This document shows, one piece after another, positions 24,152 through 32,863 of a stretch of 59,485 bases of DNA. This DNA is from Candidatus Bathyarchaeota archaeon (GTDB lineage Archaea; Thermoproteota; Bathyarchaeia; Bathyarchaeales; Bathycorpusculaceae), in contig JAOZIE010000017.1 in the NCBI GenBank assembly GCA_026014485.1, positions 1 to 59,485 on the forward strand, in the 5' to 3' direction. Each line of letters starts with the position of its first letter. The stretch's first letter is position 1. The notes below the pieces were generated by a model that was given only the letters and a program-made list of their open reading frames with translations, did no database searches and was not told the origin of the DNA. Position numbers and translations under genes: made by a program.

Positions 24152-24262
24152 GGTGACCCCAGTCCAACAAATGTTTATTTTTTGCTATATTATTCTTCCG
24201 CTCGATATACCTCGTAAACAGCCGTTTTCTGTCCAAAAATCTGAAACACATGCGGCAAATTG

Positions 24263-24303
24263 AAACGTTTTTCAGGAAACTCGACATGTGATGCTAAACG
24301 TTT
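24263..24303. promoter_or_regulatory. Paired AAACGTTT palindromes by a TATA box
   Basis: Two identical 8-base palindromes AAACGTTT lie at 24263-24270 and 24296-24303, exactly 33 bases apart, about three helical turns. The second overlaps the TTTATA box that serves the DUF2284 gene at 24346. Same-face spacing and promoter overlap suggest operator sites, though no regulator is identified. Confidence 0.4.
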
Positions 24304-24345
24304 ATATCGCCTTGAGTCTCCTCAACAGAGGACAGGTGAAATTCC

Positions 24346-24981
24346 GTGGCAGCTCAAAGTGAACTTGAACAATTTGATTTCCTTAGGAAACTTGCTTTGG
24401 AACTGGGTGCTGCAGACGCAAAACTCATCCCCGCCAGCAAAGTGGTGATAGAAGACCGTATCGTGCTTAAATGCAAAGTCGGATGCAGCAACTACGGCAA
24501 AACCTTAGTTTGCCCCCCTTACACGCCTACCCCTGCGGAGTTCCGCAAAATGGTCTCTGAATACAGTGTTGCATTGTTCATGAAGTTCACGTCCAGGGCA
24601 GCGGCTGATGGTGCCCTGCAGAAAGCACTTTCTAAACCCGCAACGGACGCTTCGCTTTCCAGTGAAGAAAAGCAGAAAACCGACCAGTTTTGGGATGCTT
24701 GGAAAAAAGACAAAAAGGAGATGCTTGCTTCAGTTGTGAAGCTTGAGAAGGAAGCTATGCGCAAGGGGTACTCTTTGGCAGTCGGGTTTGTTTCTGGTTC
24801 CTGTCAACTGTGCGAGAAATGCAACACTGAAACAGGAATCTGTGCTCACCCTGAGATGGCAAGGTACAGTGAAGACGCCGTGGGTGTGAACGTTAAGAAA
24901 ACCGCCCAGAACGCGGGAATCAGCTTTGTTTTCCCATTTCCCAAGAATCCTGAGTCGTTTGCGCTGCTTCTGATAGACTAA
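24346..24981 (+). CDS. DUF2284 predicted metal-binding protein
   Basis: The 211-residue protein matches DUF2284. Cysteine motifs are KCKVGCSNYGKTLVCPPYTP at 46-65 and GSCQLCEKCNTETGICAHPE near 150, with the RYSEDAVGVNV block following. These are usually taken as iron-sulfur or metal sites, but no function is established. It starts at GTG 24346 with GGTGA six bases upstream, and a CGTTTATATC TATA box around 24299-24308. Confidence 0.82.
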   Translation: MAAQSELEQFDFLRKLALELGAADAKLIPASKVVIEDRIVLKCKVGCSNYGKTLVCPPYTPTPAEFRKMVSEYSVALFMKFTSRAAADGALQKALSKPATDASLSSEEKQKTDQFWDAWKKDKKEMLASVVKLEKEAMRKGYSLAVGFVSGSCQLCEKCNTETGICAHPEMARYSEDAVGVNVKKTAQNAGISFVFPFPKNPESFALLLID

Positions 24982-25025
24982 AATTTTATCTTCTTAAACC
25001 GCTGTTATGGTTATGTGTGAGCCGC

Positions 25026-25559
25026 ATGGACGTATTCGAAGCAGTTCAAAAACGTAAGTCCCAACGCAGCTACACGTCTAAGCCTGTTCCAAGGGCGACG
25101 TTGGAGAAGCTTCTGGAGGCGGCAAGGCTTTCCCCTTCAGCAAAAAACATTCAGCCCTGGCATTTTGTCGTTGTCACTGACCCTGAAAAGCGGAAGGCTC
25201 TTTCAAAAGGGCTCTACGCCAAGTTCCTCAAAGACGTACCCGCAGTTATCGTTTTGTGCGGAGATGAGCCGGCTTCACCTGAATGGTACGTGGTGGACGC
25301 AGCATTGGCTGGAGAAAACATGGTGATGGCAGCTACAGCGGAGGGCTTGGGGACCTGTTGGGTAGGCAGCTTTGACGAGAACAACGTCAAGTGGCTGCTT
25401 GGCATTCCTGAGCGCATGCGTGTTGTGGCGCTTTTGGCAGTCGGCTACGCAAAAGAAAAGGTAAGCATAACCACCAGAGTTATCCAGTTCCTTCGAAGAA
25501 GAAAAGCCTTGGATGAAATTTCCAGCTGGGAAGTCTACGGCAACCAAGGGAGCCTATAA
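25026..25559 (+). CDS. Nitroreductase-family flavoprotein
   Basis: The 177-residue protein is an FMN-dependent nitroreductase-fold enzyme. It starts MDVFEAVQKRKSQRSYTSKP with the FMN-phosphate RKSxRSY motif, followed by SPSAKNIQPWHFVVV, the central PAVIVLCGDEP and the GLGTCWVGSF segment lining the flavin. A GTG nine bases earlier is an alternative start. It is immediately followed by a small PIN-like gene, two bases after its stop, so the pair forms an operon. Confidence 0.87.
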   Translation: MDVFEAVQKRKSQRSYTSKPVPRATLEKLLEAARLSPSAKNIQPWHFVVVTDPEKRKALSKGLYAKFLKDVPAVIVLCGDEPASPEWYVVDAALAGENMVMAATAEGLGTCWVGSFDENNVKWLLGIPERMRVVALLAVGYAKEKVSITTRVIQFLRRRKALDEISSWEVYGNQGSL

Positions 25560-25561
25560 GT

Positions 25562-25843
25562 TTGAAGCTTTTACTTGACGAAATGTACGCTGGGCTAAAA
25601 GAATACTTTGAAACTTTAGGCTATGAGGTGCAGACGGTTCAGGAAGCAGGTTTGCAGAGCGCCAAAGACAAGGACGTCGTTGCATACGCTGGCAAACAAG
25701 ACATGGTTTTGGTAACGCAGGACCCGAAGCCGTCGGAGCTGGCGGAGCTAACAGGAGTCCGCTGCGTTTTCGTCGGAAATGCTCTGATAGCCAAAGTTGC
25801 CAACGCAAAAATCAAAGAAAAATACCCCTCTGAAACGCCTTAA
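25562..25843 (+). CDS. DUF5615 PIN-like protein
   Basis: The 93-residue protein resembles DUF5615, a minimal PIN-fold ribonuclease family found as toxins. Its opening MKLLLDEM carries the first acidic residues, and VLVTQDPKPSEL and VRCVFVGNA follow at the expected distance. It starts at TTG 25562. No antitoxin-like gene is adjacent: the upstream partner is a nitroreductase and the downstream gene is a winged-helix membrane protein. It may be a domesticated toxin. Confidence 0.75.
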   Translation: MKLLLDEMYAGLKEYFETLGYEVQTVQEAGLQSAKDKDVVAYAGKQDMVLVTQDPKPSELAELTGVRCVFVGNALIAKVANAKIKEKYPSETP

Positions 25844-25940
25844 CCCTGCTCAGCAGCCTTTTAGGCAAGCTTCTTTATTTGGGAACGCATAGACTTATTG
25901 AAGCTCACAGAAAAAGTGGTCATTTAACGGTGAACTTACG

Positions 25941-26393
25941 GTGCAGCGTAACGAGGAAGAATTGAACTCGACAACCTTCGGCATCTACCTTTACCTAGTG
26001 AAGGTCAAGGAGCCCGCTGCGCCAAGAGAAATCATGCGTGCCATGAACATAAGCAGCCCCGGCGTGGTAAATCGGCACCTGCAGAAACTCATGGACTGGG
26101 GCTGGGTCAGCAAGGATGTCTACGGCAGATTTAACATGAGAAAGAAAGTCAGCTTTAAGGGGCATCTGTGGCTGGGAAGAACGTTGCTGCCGACATCGCT
26201 TTTGTTTTTTCCCGCATTCATAGCTTTCACTGCCATAGTCATCGCCGCGTTAGTTTCTCACATGCTAAACGGGGGAACCCTAAGCGCACCTTACATAGCA
26301 TTAATTGTTGTCATAGTGGTTTTAGCCCCTATTTTGTTGGCGGAAGCCCTTCGCCCAAGGAGAAGGCAACCCAAAGAACCCCTGAAGCTCTAG
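25941..26393 (+). CDS. Membrane-anchored winged-helix protein (paralogue 1)
   Basis: The 150-residue protein has an N-terminal winged helix (TTFGIYLYLVKVKEPAAPRE then IMRAMNISSPGVVNRHLQKL) and a C-terminal pair of transmembrane helices from about residue 85. Between them sits KGHLWLGRTLLP, which is shared with the paralogue at 28968 as KGHLWVGSRLFP. A DNA-binding domain tethered to the membrane suggests direct membrane-to-gene signalling. It starts at GTG 25941 and overlaps the convergent dinB by four bases. Confidence 0.8.
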   Translation: MQRNEEELNSTTFGIYLYLVKVKEPAAPREIMRAMNISSPGVVNRHLQKLMDWGWVSKDVYGRFNMRKKVSFKGHLWLGRTLLPTSLLFFPAFIAFTAIVIAALVSHMLNGGTLSAPYIALIVVIVVLAPILLAEALRPRRRQPKEPLKL

Positions 26394-27463
26394 CATAAGG
26401 TTTGCTGTTTTTCCGCAGAAACAAACGTGGAAACCCGCACGCCAATCAACCTGATTTTCCTGTTCACCCGTAGGTACGGCGCCAGCAGTTCTTTGGCGTG
26501 CTTTTTGAGGTCTTGGGGGCGATTGGTCATGAACTGCAGGGTTCTGCTGCGGGTGTGTGTTTCAAAGTTTTCGAACCGAACCTTCACGGTGACGGTTTTA
26601 AAGAACAATCGTTGGCTTTGCACTTCCATGGTTACCTCTTCCGCGAGTGCATCTAACGCGTTCAGCACCGCTTCGGCGTCGTCGGTGTCTTCTTCAAACG
26701 TGGTTTCGTGGCTGACGGATTTGACAGCGGTGCGTTCCTCCACTTCGCTGCGGTCAACACCATGCGCCATTCGATACATCTGCGTGCCTGCCACCCCAAA
26801 AGTCTCCGCCAACACTGAGGGGTCAAAACGGGCTAAATCGCCGATGGTTTCTACTCCCATGGCTTTGAGTTTTGCTTCGGTTTTGCGTCCCACCCACAGC
26901 AGCTTCCGCACAGGCAACGGCTGCAGGAACTTCTCTGCGTCTTCTTCTTTGACTACGGTTAAGCCGTTGGGTTTCTGGTAGTCGCTGCCGATTTTGGCTA
27001 TGAGCTTGTTGGGTCCTACGCCTATGGAGCATGTGAGGTGTTCTTTCTGGCTGATTTCCCGCTTAATCCTCTGCGCCAGAGCCTTTGCTTCGGCGTAATT
27101 TTTCACGCGGGAAGATACGTCAAGGAAGGCTTCGTCTATGCCCCACTGCTCAAACTTATCCGCGTACTGGCGTGCAGTAGCCATAATCTTGTTGGAAACC
27201 TCAATGTACCGCGGAAAATTCGACGGTAAATACACGGCTTCGGGGCACAGCTTGTAGGCGCGGCTGATGGGCATGCCTGAGTGGACGCCTACTTTGCGGG
27301 CTTCATAATTGCTGGTGGAAACAACGCCCCTGCCTGAGCCGCCTTTCGGGTCAGCGCCGACCACAACGGGTTTTCCCTCAAGCTCTGGGCGCTCACGGGT
27401 TTCCACTGCCGTATAAAAGTGATCCATATCCAAATGGAAGATTACCCGCTTTTTCTCTCTCAC
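26390..27463 (-). CDS. dinB: DNA polymerase IV (Y-family, DinB/Dpo4)
   Basis: The 357-residue protein is a Y-family translesion polymerase. Catalytic motifs are FHLDMDHFYTAVETRERPEL with the first metal aspartate and QWGIDEAFLDVSS with the Asp-Glu pair. The fingers carry GRGVVSTSNYEARKVGVHSG, the thumb helix-hairpin-helix SIGVGPNKLIAKIGSD, and a little-finger domain extends to the C-terminus. Length and order are normal. It is probably used for lesion bypass. Confidence 0.95.
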   Translation of the reverse strand: MREKKRVIFHLDMDHFYTAVETRERPELEGKPVVVGADPKGGSGRGVVSTSNYEARKVGVHSGMPISRAYKLCPEAVYLPSNFPRYIEVSNKIMATARQYADKFEQWGIDEAFLDVSSRVKNYAEAKALAQRIKREISQKEHLTCSIGVGPNKLIAKIGSDYQKPNGLTVVKEEDAEKFLQPLPVRKLLWVGRKTEAKLKAMGVETIGDLARFDPSVLAETFGVAGTQMYRMAHGVDRSEVEERTAVKSVSHETTFEEDTDDAEAVLNALDALAEEVTMEVQSQRLFFKTVTVKVRFENFETHTRSRTLQFMTNRPQDLKKHAKELLAPYLRVNRKIRLIGVRVSTFVSAEKQQTLC

Positions 27464-27534
27464 GCGGACGCCCCACCACTGTTTTAAGGTTTAGGCGATT
27501 TGAATTTATCGCGTCTGATTCTGCGCTTCTGTAG

Positions 27535-28872
27535 CTAAAACCCGCCTTGTAAGAGTTGACCTGTTTTCTTGGCGGCTTTCCATCCCTGCGCCTTTGTAGT
27601 GGTCAGAACTGCGGCTGTAGCGGCAAGCAGACCCACCGCGATGGCGGCTGCGGGGAATTCTGGAATTGTTGCAGAGCCTAAGTAGCCCACGTACACGGGG
27701 TCATGTACTATCTGATTGCCGTCCCAGACGGGGAAGCATATTCGGTAAACAAGCGAGGACGCGTTGTAGCTTGTGTTTACGTTGGGCCATGAACCGCCGA
27801 ATAGGTCGGTTAGGTTTAGCTGTTTAGTGAAGAAGCTGATTCCTTTCACTGTGGGTCCGTAAAGTTTGATGGGTAAACTGTCAATTGCGGCTGCTTCTGC
27901 CTTTGCCTGATAGGTTTCAATCTGCGCTGCCTGCGTTTGGCTGCCCTCTTCCGTGTAGAGAGTGTATTCTCCGCCGAACATGAAGTCGTATGCTTTCGCG
28001 CCGTCCACGGTTACTTGTGCTGCTTCGGCTTCCACCGCTAAATCCTGTGTGGTTGTGGAGTTGTATGGCTCCCCATTCACAGATGTTGTGTAAGGCTTGG
28101 ATGCGTATGTTGCGGTTGCGTAGAGTAGCGACAGGCTTAAGCCGTCAAAGGAGAACTCGGTTGAATTGACGTAGCTTTGGGTGGCGGCGTCGAAGGTTTG
28201 TATGTCTTTGGTTTTTCCGATGTCAAAGTTGGTTTTGAGGTTTGAGACGTTGCCGTTTACGCTGAAGTCGTAGCTGAGCGTGAAGTGGTCCAGCTTGACT
28301 CTGACTGCAACGCCTAAGTGGCTGGTGGCGTTCTGTAGGTATGTGTAGACGTTTTCGTAGGTTAAGCTCCACTGGTAGTGTACGGTATCGTTCTGAGTAA
28401 ATTTCTGGATGGGTGCCATATTGTAGCCGTCGCTCATGTTCGAATACATGAAATACAAGATTTCGCTCTCACCCGAAGTGAAGTTAGCCTGTGGGATGCC
28501 GTCGCCGTTCACGTCGCGGTAGACTTCCATGCCGTCTAATGCGCTCGCGACGAAAACCTCGGAGCCGTCCGCCAAATGCAGGTGCTGACCGAGGAGGTTG
28601 GCGATGGGCACGGGGTAGTCATAGTCGGTTGGCGTGTACAGTGCATAGTTGATGATTTGGGTATCGGAAACGTTGATCCAGTCGTACCAAACATTCAGAA
28701 ACGAGGAAGTGGAAACGATGGTTCCGTCGGCGTATTCTGCGTTGCTGTCTGGCAAAATTGAAGACGCCTTAACTAAGCTTGATTGAGAAAGCTGGGGAAA
28801 CGCCGCAAAACATAACCCCACAAACAGCACGCTGATCATAACGAACCCAGAAACCTTCCGCTTGCCACTCAT
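27535..28872 (-). CDS. Secreted surface protein with PEF-type C-terminal anchor
   Basis: The 445-residue protein has a signal peptide (GFVMISVLFVGLCFAAFPQL), a beta-rich extracellular region with many N-x-S/T sites, a calcium-loop-like DVNGDGIPQ near residue 120, and a C-terminal IPEFPAAAIAVGLLAATAAV helix followed by basic residues. The IPEFP tail resembles PEF-CTERM archaeosortase signals; no sortase is in the window. The start at 28872 has AGGTGA five bases upstream. No catalytic motif is seen. Confidence 0.7.
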   Translation of the reverse strand: MSGKRKVSGFVMISVLFVGLCFAAFPQLSQSSLVKASSILPDSNAEYADGTIVSTSSFLNVWYDWINVSDTQIINYALYTPTDYDYPVPIANLLGQHLHLADGSEVFVASALDGMEVYRDVNGDGIPQANFTSGESEILYFMYSNMSDGYNMAPIQKFTQNDTVHYQWSLTYENVYTYLQNATSHLGVAVRVKLDHFTLSYDFSVNGNVSNLKTNFDIGKTKDIQTFDAATQSYVNSTEFSFDGLSLSLLYATATYASKPYTTSVNGEPYNSTTTQDLAVEAEAAQVTVDGAKAYDFMFGGEYTLYTEEGSQTQAAQIETYQAKAEAAAIDSLPIKLYGPTVKGISFFTKQLNLTDLFGGSWPNVNTSYNASSLVYRICFPVWDGNQIVHDPVYVGYLGSATIPEFPAAAIAVGLLAATAAVLTTTKAQGWKAAKKTGQLLQGGF

Positions 28873-28967
28873 TACTGTCACCTAAAATGTTATGCTTACC
28901 TTACGTTTATTAGGCTAACGTTTAGAACAACCCTCCGGGGTCTTCAGCTTTGACGTGCAAGTTAAGT

Positions 28968-29441
28968 TTAGACGCCTTCAGAAGTGGCGTCATGCTGGAT
29001 AGGCTGTTTTTTCCGTTCAAACCTATTTGAAAGGATTCCTTCCAGCAGAAACAGTACCGTGGAGGTCGCGGTTACGACGATGAGCAAGATGAAATCGTAT
29101 TGCAAAGGTTCGCTCTCAAGCAGCCTCAACCCTGCAATGATTGTTTCCACGCTTAGGATACCGATGAAAAAGAAAGCGTAGAAGAGTAGCCTCGGAAAAA
29201 GTCTGCTGCCGACCCATAAGTGCCCCTTCACTCTTTGCTTCTGTTTGATGGTGTACTCCCCGAAAGCATCCTTTTCAACCAGCCCCAACTCTTCAAGCTT
29301 CTGCAGGTTACGGTAGGCGACGCTGGGGCTGCTGAGTTGGGCTAGGCGGGTGACTTCTCTGGGGCCAAGTGGCTTATCCGAGTTTGCCAACGCAACGTAG
29401 ATTCTAAGGGTAGTGCCATCCAGTTCTTGGTCGCTGTTCAC
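28968..29441 (-). CDS. Membrane-anchored winged-helix protein (paralogue 2)
   Basis: The 157-residue protein mirrors the one at 25941: an N-terminal winged helix (LRIYVALANSDKPLGPREVT then QLSSPSVAYRNLQKLEEL), a linker KGHLWVGSRLFP and two transmembrane helices from about residue 85 to 135. Its GTG start overlaps the stop of the upstream signal-anchored gene by four bases (GTGA), so the two products are co-translated. A membrane sensor-regulator role with that extracellular partner is a reasonable inference. Confidence 0.8.
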   Translation of the reverse strand: MNSDQELDGTTLRIYVALANSDKPLGPREVTRLAQLSSPSVAYRNLQKLEELGLVEKDAFGEYTIKQKQRVKGHLWVGSRLFPRLLFYAFFFIGILSVETIIAGLRLLESEPLQYDFILLIVVTATSTVLFLLEGILSNRFERKKQPIQHDATSEGV

Positions 29442-30148
29442 GATGGGAGCCTCGTGCCTACGTAAACGTCCAGACCGTTGTAGAATATGAGGGTTTGTTT
29501 TTCGCCTATGAGATTATTGTAAAGATGGGCGTCCCCGAAGGTTTGCAGCGATATCTGCTTGTAGTCGACGCCACTGGCCTGAACGTTGTTGTCTTCGTAA
29601 CTGTGCCCTTCCACCTTTGCGTGAACCCAGACGGTGCCGTTGAGCACATCGTAGACGACGTCGTGGACGCCTATCATGCCTGAAAGGAAGATGAGTCTTG
29701 AGGCGTTTGCGCTCCAAATGTTATTCCAGAGCGGATAGTAATCTACGTTTCGTGAGTCAGTCACGATGGGATTGTTTGCCTGTATGGGTCCGTTGGGTCC
29801 CGCTGAAATGCTGGGTCCAATGATGGTGTCAAAGTTGGTTATGTACACGGGTTCTTTGGAGAGGTTTGTTATGTTGAGGACAAGAAAGTAGGCAACCACG
29901 TTCATATCGAACTCGAAAGGTGTTCCTCCAACGTTTACCGCTTCGGTTGGTATGCTGTAGTTGCGCCACAACCCAGAAACATTCGCGTCAACGTAGGGGG
30001 TTCCAAAGTAAGCGTAAACGACATCTACATCTAAATTTGAACTCTTCCCGACTGGCAGGTTCATGACCAAAAGCGGGTAAGCCAACGCTAACCCTAAAAC
30101 CAACGCGGCAAGGCACCCCGCCACGATTATGATTGAGCTGTGTTTCAC
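29438..30148 (-). CDS. Signal-anchored extracellular hypothetical protein
   Basis: The 236-residue protein has an N-terminal membrane anchor (SIIIVAGCLAALVLGLALAY) and an extracellular beta-rich domain with several N-glycosylation sequons. No family is recognised. It overlaps the membrane winged-helix gene by four bases. It could be the outer sensing half of a two-protein transmembrane regulator. No lipobox or catalytic residues stand out. Confidence 0.68.
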   Translation of the reverse strand: MKHSSIIIVAGCLAALVLGLALAYPLLVMNLPVGKSSNLDVDVVYAYFGTPYVDANVSGLWRNYSIPTEAVNVGGTPFEFDMNVVAYFLVLNITNLSKEPVYITNFDTIIGPSISAGPNGPIQANNPIVTDSRNVDYYPLWNNIWSANASRLIFLSGMIGVHDVVYDVLNGTVWVHAKVEGHSYEDNNVQASGVDYKQISLQTFGDAHLYNNLIGEKQTLIFYNGLDVYVGTRLPS

Positions 30149-30317
30149 TTGATTTCCCTACGTTTGGAAGGAAACGGCTCCATTTAATTGTCACTGAGGA
30201 ACACCCCCGTTCCCCAAAGGAACACGCAAACCTTAACATGTTGCATTGCAGGTTTGGGTTTTGTTTGATGGCAACTTTTTAAGTTTGAGAAACAAAGAAT
30301 AGACCTTGGCGTTCAAC

Positions 30318-31160
30318 ATGTTGTTCTCCGATGAAAAGCCCCTGTCAAAAGTCCTGTACGTAATCGGCGTTGCCGTGATTTTCATAGCCGTTTACGTGCA
30401 GTACTTCGTGGAGCTAGGAGCGGTAACAGGATACCTCGTCGTTTACGGTATACCCGTAGCTGTCGTTTCGGTCTTTTTTGGCAAAACTCTTCTGTCTCAC
30501 GCTGCCAAAAACAACAAAATCGCCTTCAAGTACGGAATAGGATTGTTCGGCGGCTTCACCATGGTTGGCTTCGTTTTGTCTTTTGTTGTGTTGGCGATTC
30601 TTTTGCAGTTTGACCCCAACGTCACCAGCCTGCTGGACAAGCCAAACCCCGTGCTTAACGTACCATCCAGTCAAGCGTGGATTCTGATGGGGATTTCTAT
30701 GCTTGTGGTGGGTCCCGCAGAGGAGTACCTGTTCCGCGGCTTCATGTACGGTGGCTTACTGAGCATATTCAAAGGCAAACACTGGCTGCCCCTCGCCGTC
30801 ATATCCGGCGTGATGTTTGCGGCTGTACACGGATACTACGCCATAACCTACGAAGCGGCAAGCATCCTTCCCTTCATAACCATCATAACCTTCGGCGTTG
30901 CCATGGCAATTACCTTCTACTGGTCAGGCGGCAACCTATTAGCCGCAGCCGTCATCCACGGTCTCTACGACGCCACAGGCTTCTTAGGCGTGGCAACAAA
31001 CAGCTCCATCGGGTTAGCCGCAAGATTCATCTTGATAACCGTCGGCGTAGCCTTCGCCATCTTCTATGTTGTCATGAAAAAGGTACGCATAAACCCCGAA
31101 CAATACAAAGACGCACCAGCCGAAACCCAACCGCCCCCTGTGCCTCCCGCGATTGCATGA
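30318..31160 (+). CDS. CPBP family intramembrane metalloprotease
   Basis: The 280-residue membrane protein has the CAAX-protease/bacteriocin-processing (Abi) motifs: PAEEYLFRGFMYGGL, then FAAVHGYY and VIHGLYDATGF, supplying the Glu pair, Arg and His residues of the intramembrane active site. About seven helices are present; the C-terminus is Pro-rich. An ATTTTTTAAG-like TATA box around 30273-30281 supports the ATG at 30318, with a TTG at 30306 as an alternative. Substrate unknown. Confidence 0.85.
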   Translation: MLFSDEKPLSKVLYVIGVAVIFIAVYVQYFVELGAVTGYLVVYGIPVAVVSVFFGKTLLSHAAKNNKIAFKYGIGLFGGFTMVGFVLSFVVLAILLQFDPNVTSLLDKPNPVLNVPSSQAWILMGISMLVVGPAEEYLFRGFMYGGLLSIFKGKHWLPLAVISGVMFAAVHGYYAITYEAASILPFITIITFGVAMAITFYWSGGNLLAAAVIHGLYDATGFLGVATNSSIGLAARFILITVGVAFAIFYVVMKKVRINPEQYKDAPAETQPPPVPPAIA

Positions 31161-31174
31161 AGGCTTTGCGGCGG

Positions 31175-32053
31175 CTACTTTTTGGCTATCCAGTAGCTTG
31201 TTTCTGGGCGGCAAATATGCCTGTAGACCCAGTAGATTGGGTTGAAAATCCAGCTTTCTCTGAGGTGATAGTCTGTTCTCGTGTAGGATTCGAACTTTTC
31301 CTTTTTGAAAATCTGTTGTATACGTTGGTGGTTTAGGGAGTGTTCTCTTTTGAACCAGTAGTCAGACAAGCTGTAATCCACTGGGGGCGCCTTGAAGCCG
31401 ATTATCTGAAAGTAGAATGAGTTAAGCATGGGGTTAGAGTGAAAATACATCGACTTCACTAGAGTCGTCAGCATCGTCGGTTCAGGGCGCCAGAAAAACG
31501 GTGATGCCTCATGGTCCAGGAACATGATGCCGCCTTTCTTCAAGAAGCCGCAGAGCCTACGCAACGTTTCTTCGTAGTCGGGCAAGTGATGCAGAACCGA
31601 GTAGCAGGTAATCAGGTCAAACTTGCCCACGCCGAAATCCACCTCTTCAACGGGCGCATTGATCACGGTTAGTTTGTGGGCTTTCACGTAGCTTTGGTAT
31701 TTGTTTTGCAGAGCCGTGCACATAGCTGGGGAGATATCCACGGCGGTCACTGTGTATCCTAACGCAAGAAGCTTGCCTGTTATGTTTCCAGTGCCTGCCC
31801 CAAAATCCAGTGCCCTCTTCTGGTTATCCGCCACGAACCCGTCGATTTCGCTGAGGGTTGCTGTTACACGTTTCTGTTCTTGTTTACTGTAAACTTCGGG
31901 GTGGAACAGGTTGTAGTATGAGGCTTCGACTTGATGGACTGCGATGTTTGCTTCGTGGATTTTTTCGCGGAGAACTTCTGCTTCCGACAAGCCTGTTTCC
32001 CTCGGTTTATGTTTTGCTTTTACACGTTGGGGCGTACATATAGCTTTTTGCAA
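31175..32053 (-). CDS. Class I SAM-dependent methyltransferase
   Basis: The 292-residue protein contains a Methyltransf_11/25-type domain: RALDFGAGTGNITGKLLALG (SAM motif I), VTAVDISPAMC (motif II), and FDLITCYSVLHHLPDYEETL. The C-terminal 110 residues are aromatic and basic and probably determine substrate. It starts at TTG 32053, 12 bases after the permease stop, so it is the third gene of an ABC exporter operon. Lipid or small-molecule methylation linked to export is possible. Confidence 0.82.
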   Translation of the reverse strand: MQKAICTPQRVKAKHKPRETGLSEAEVLREKIHEANIAVHQVEASYYNLFHPEVYSKQEQKRVTATLSEIDGFVADNQKRALDFGAGTGNITGKLLALGYTVTAVDISPAMCTALQNKYQSYVKAHKLTVINAPVEEVDFGVGKFDLITCYSVLHHLPDYEETLRRLCGFLKKGGIMFLDHEASPFFWRPEPTMLTTLVKSMYFHSNPMLNSFYFQIIGFKAPPVDYSLSDYWFKREHSLNHQRIQQIFKKEKFESYTRTDYHLRESWIFNPIYWVYRHICRPETSYWIAKK

Positions 32054-32065
32054 TGCCCCGGCAGG

Positions 32066-32863
32066 TTAGAACCATGAGAGGGTTCCGTTTTTCCTTGCCG
32101 TTTGCAGGCACCAAGAATAAATGTAGTATCCCAGCGGCAAAATCACTGCGCACATGAGAATCAAGATTGTCAGGTCAGGCAGAATCGAAAGCAGCGAAGA
32201 CCCCGTTAGCACCTGCCGTATGGTAGTGAAGAAGTAGTATTGGGGTACAAAATACGAAATTACCTGCAGTTGGATGGGCATGACCTGCGGTGGAAAAAGC
32301 ACGTTTCCAAAAAGGCTTGTGGCTATGGTAATCAGCGTTGTCACGGGGTCGCCCTGCTTGGTTAAAATGAGGATGCCAGCGCCAATCATGCTGAAGCCGA
32401 TGAAGGTTCCGATGCCTAACGCTACCACCAGCAAGGTTCCTACGATGTTGATGCTTAAAACCACCCCGAACGCCAGTATGCCCACCGCGAGGTATATGAC
32501 TATGGTTCCTGTGCTCCAGATGAAGCCCCAAAGGCTGCTGCCCACGATGAATGTTACCAGCCCCGTCGGGGAAACCAGCACTTCCTCCAGCGACCACGGG
32601 TTTATGGTTTTCTGCACCAACGTGAGGCTCTGCGACAGATACGTGTTAAATGCGATGCCGATAATCAGGTAAGTCGTCAACGAGATGTTGTACATTTCCA
32701 GAACGCTCTGCATCTGCGCATTTGCCCCCAAAAACGCGTAGGACAAGGCGCCGAAAACCGCGCTCAACACCATCAGCAGCATATTCGTTTTGTACGTTGA
32801 GAACGAGATGATGTCCCGCTTCATGAAGTAGTAGATTTTATCCATTTCCCGCCTCAACGTCAT
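32066..32863 (-). CDS. ABC-2 type transporter permease
   Basis: The 265-residue membrane protein has six predicted helices and the layout of ABC-2 permeases (NodJ/DrrB-like), with an amphipathic N-terminal segment, a TYLIIGIAFNTYLSQSLTLV region and a LFGNVLFPPQVMPIQLQVIS loop before the last helices. It overlaps the ATPase stop by four bases (ATGA). Substrate could be lipid, polysaccharide or drug. Confidence 0.85.
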   Translation of the reverse strand: MTLRREMDKIYYFMKRDIISFSTYKTNMLLMVLSAVFGALSYAFLGANAQMQSVLEMYNISLTTYLIIGIAFNTYLSQSLTLVQKTINPWSLEEVLVSPTGLVTFIVGSSLWGFIWSTGTIVIYLAVGILAFGVVLSINIVGTLLVVALGIGTFIGFSMIGAGILILTKQGDPVTTLITIATSLFGNVLFPPQVMPIQLQVISYFVPQYYFFTTIRQVLTGSSLLSILPDLTILILMCAVILPLGYYIYSWCLQTARKNGTLSWF

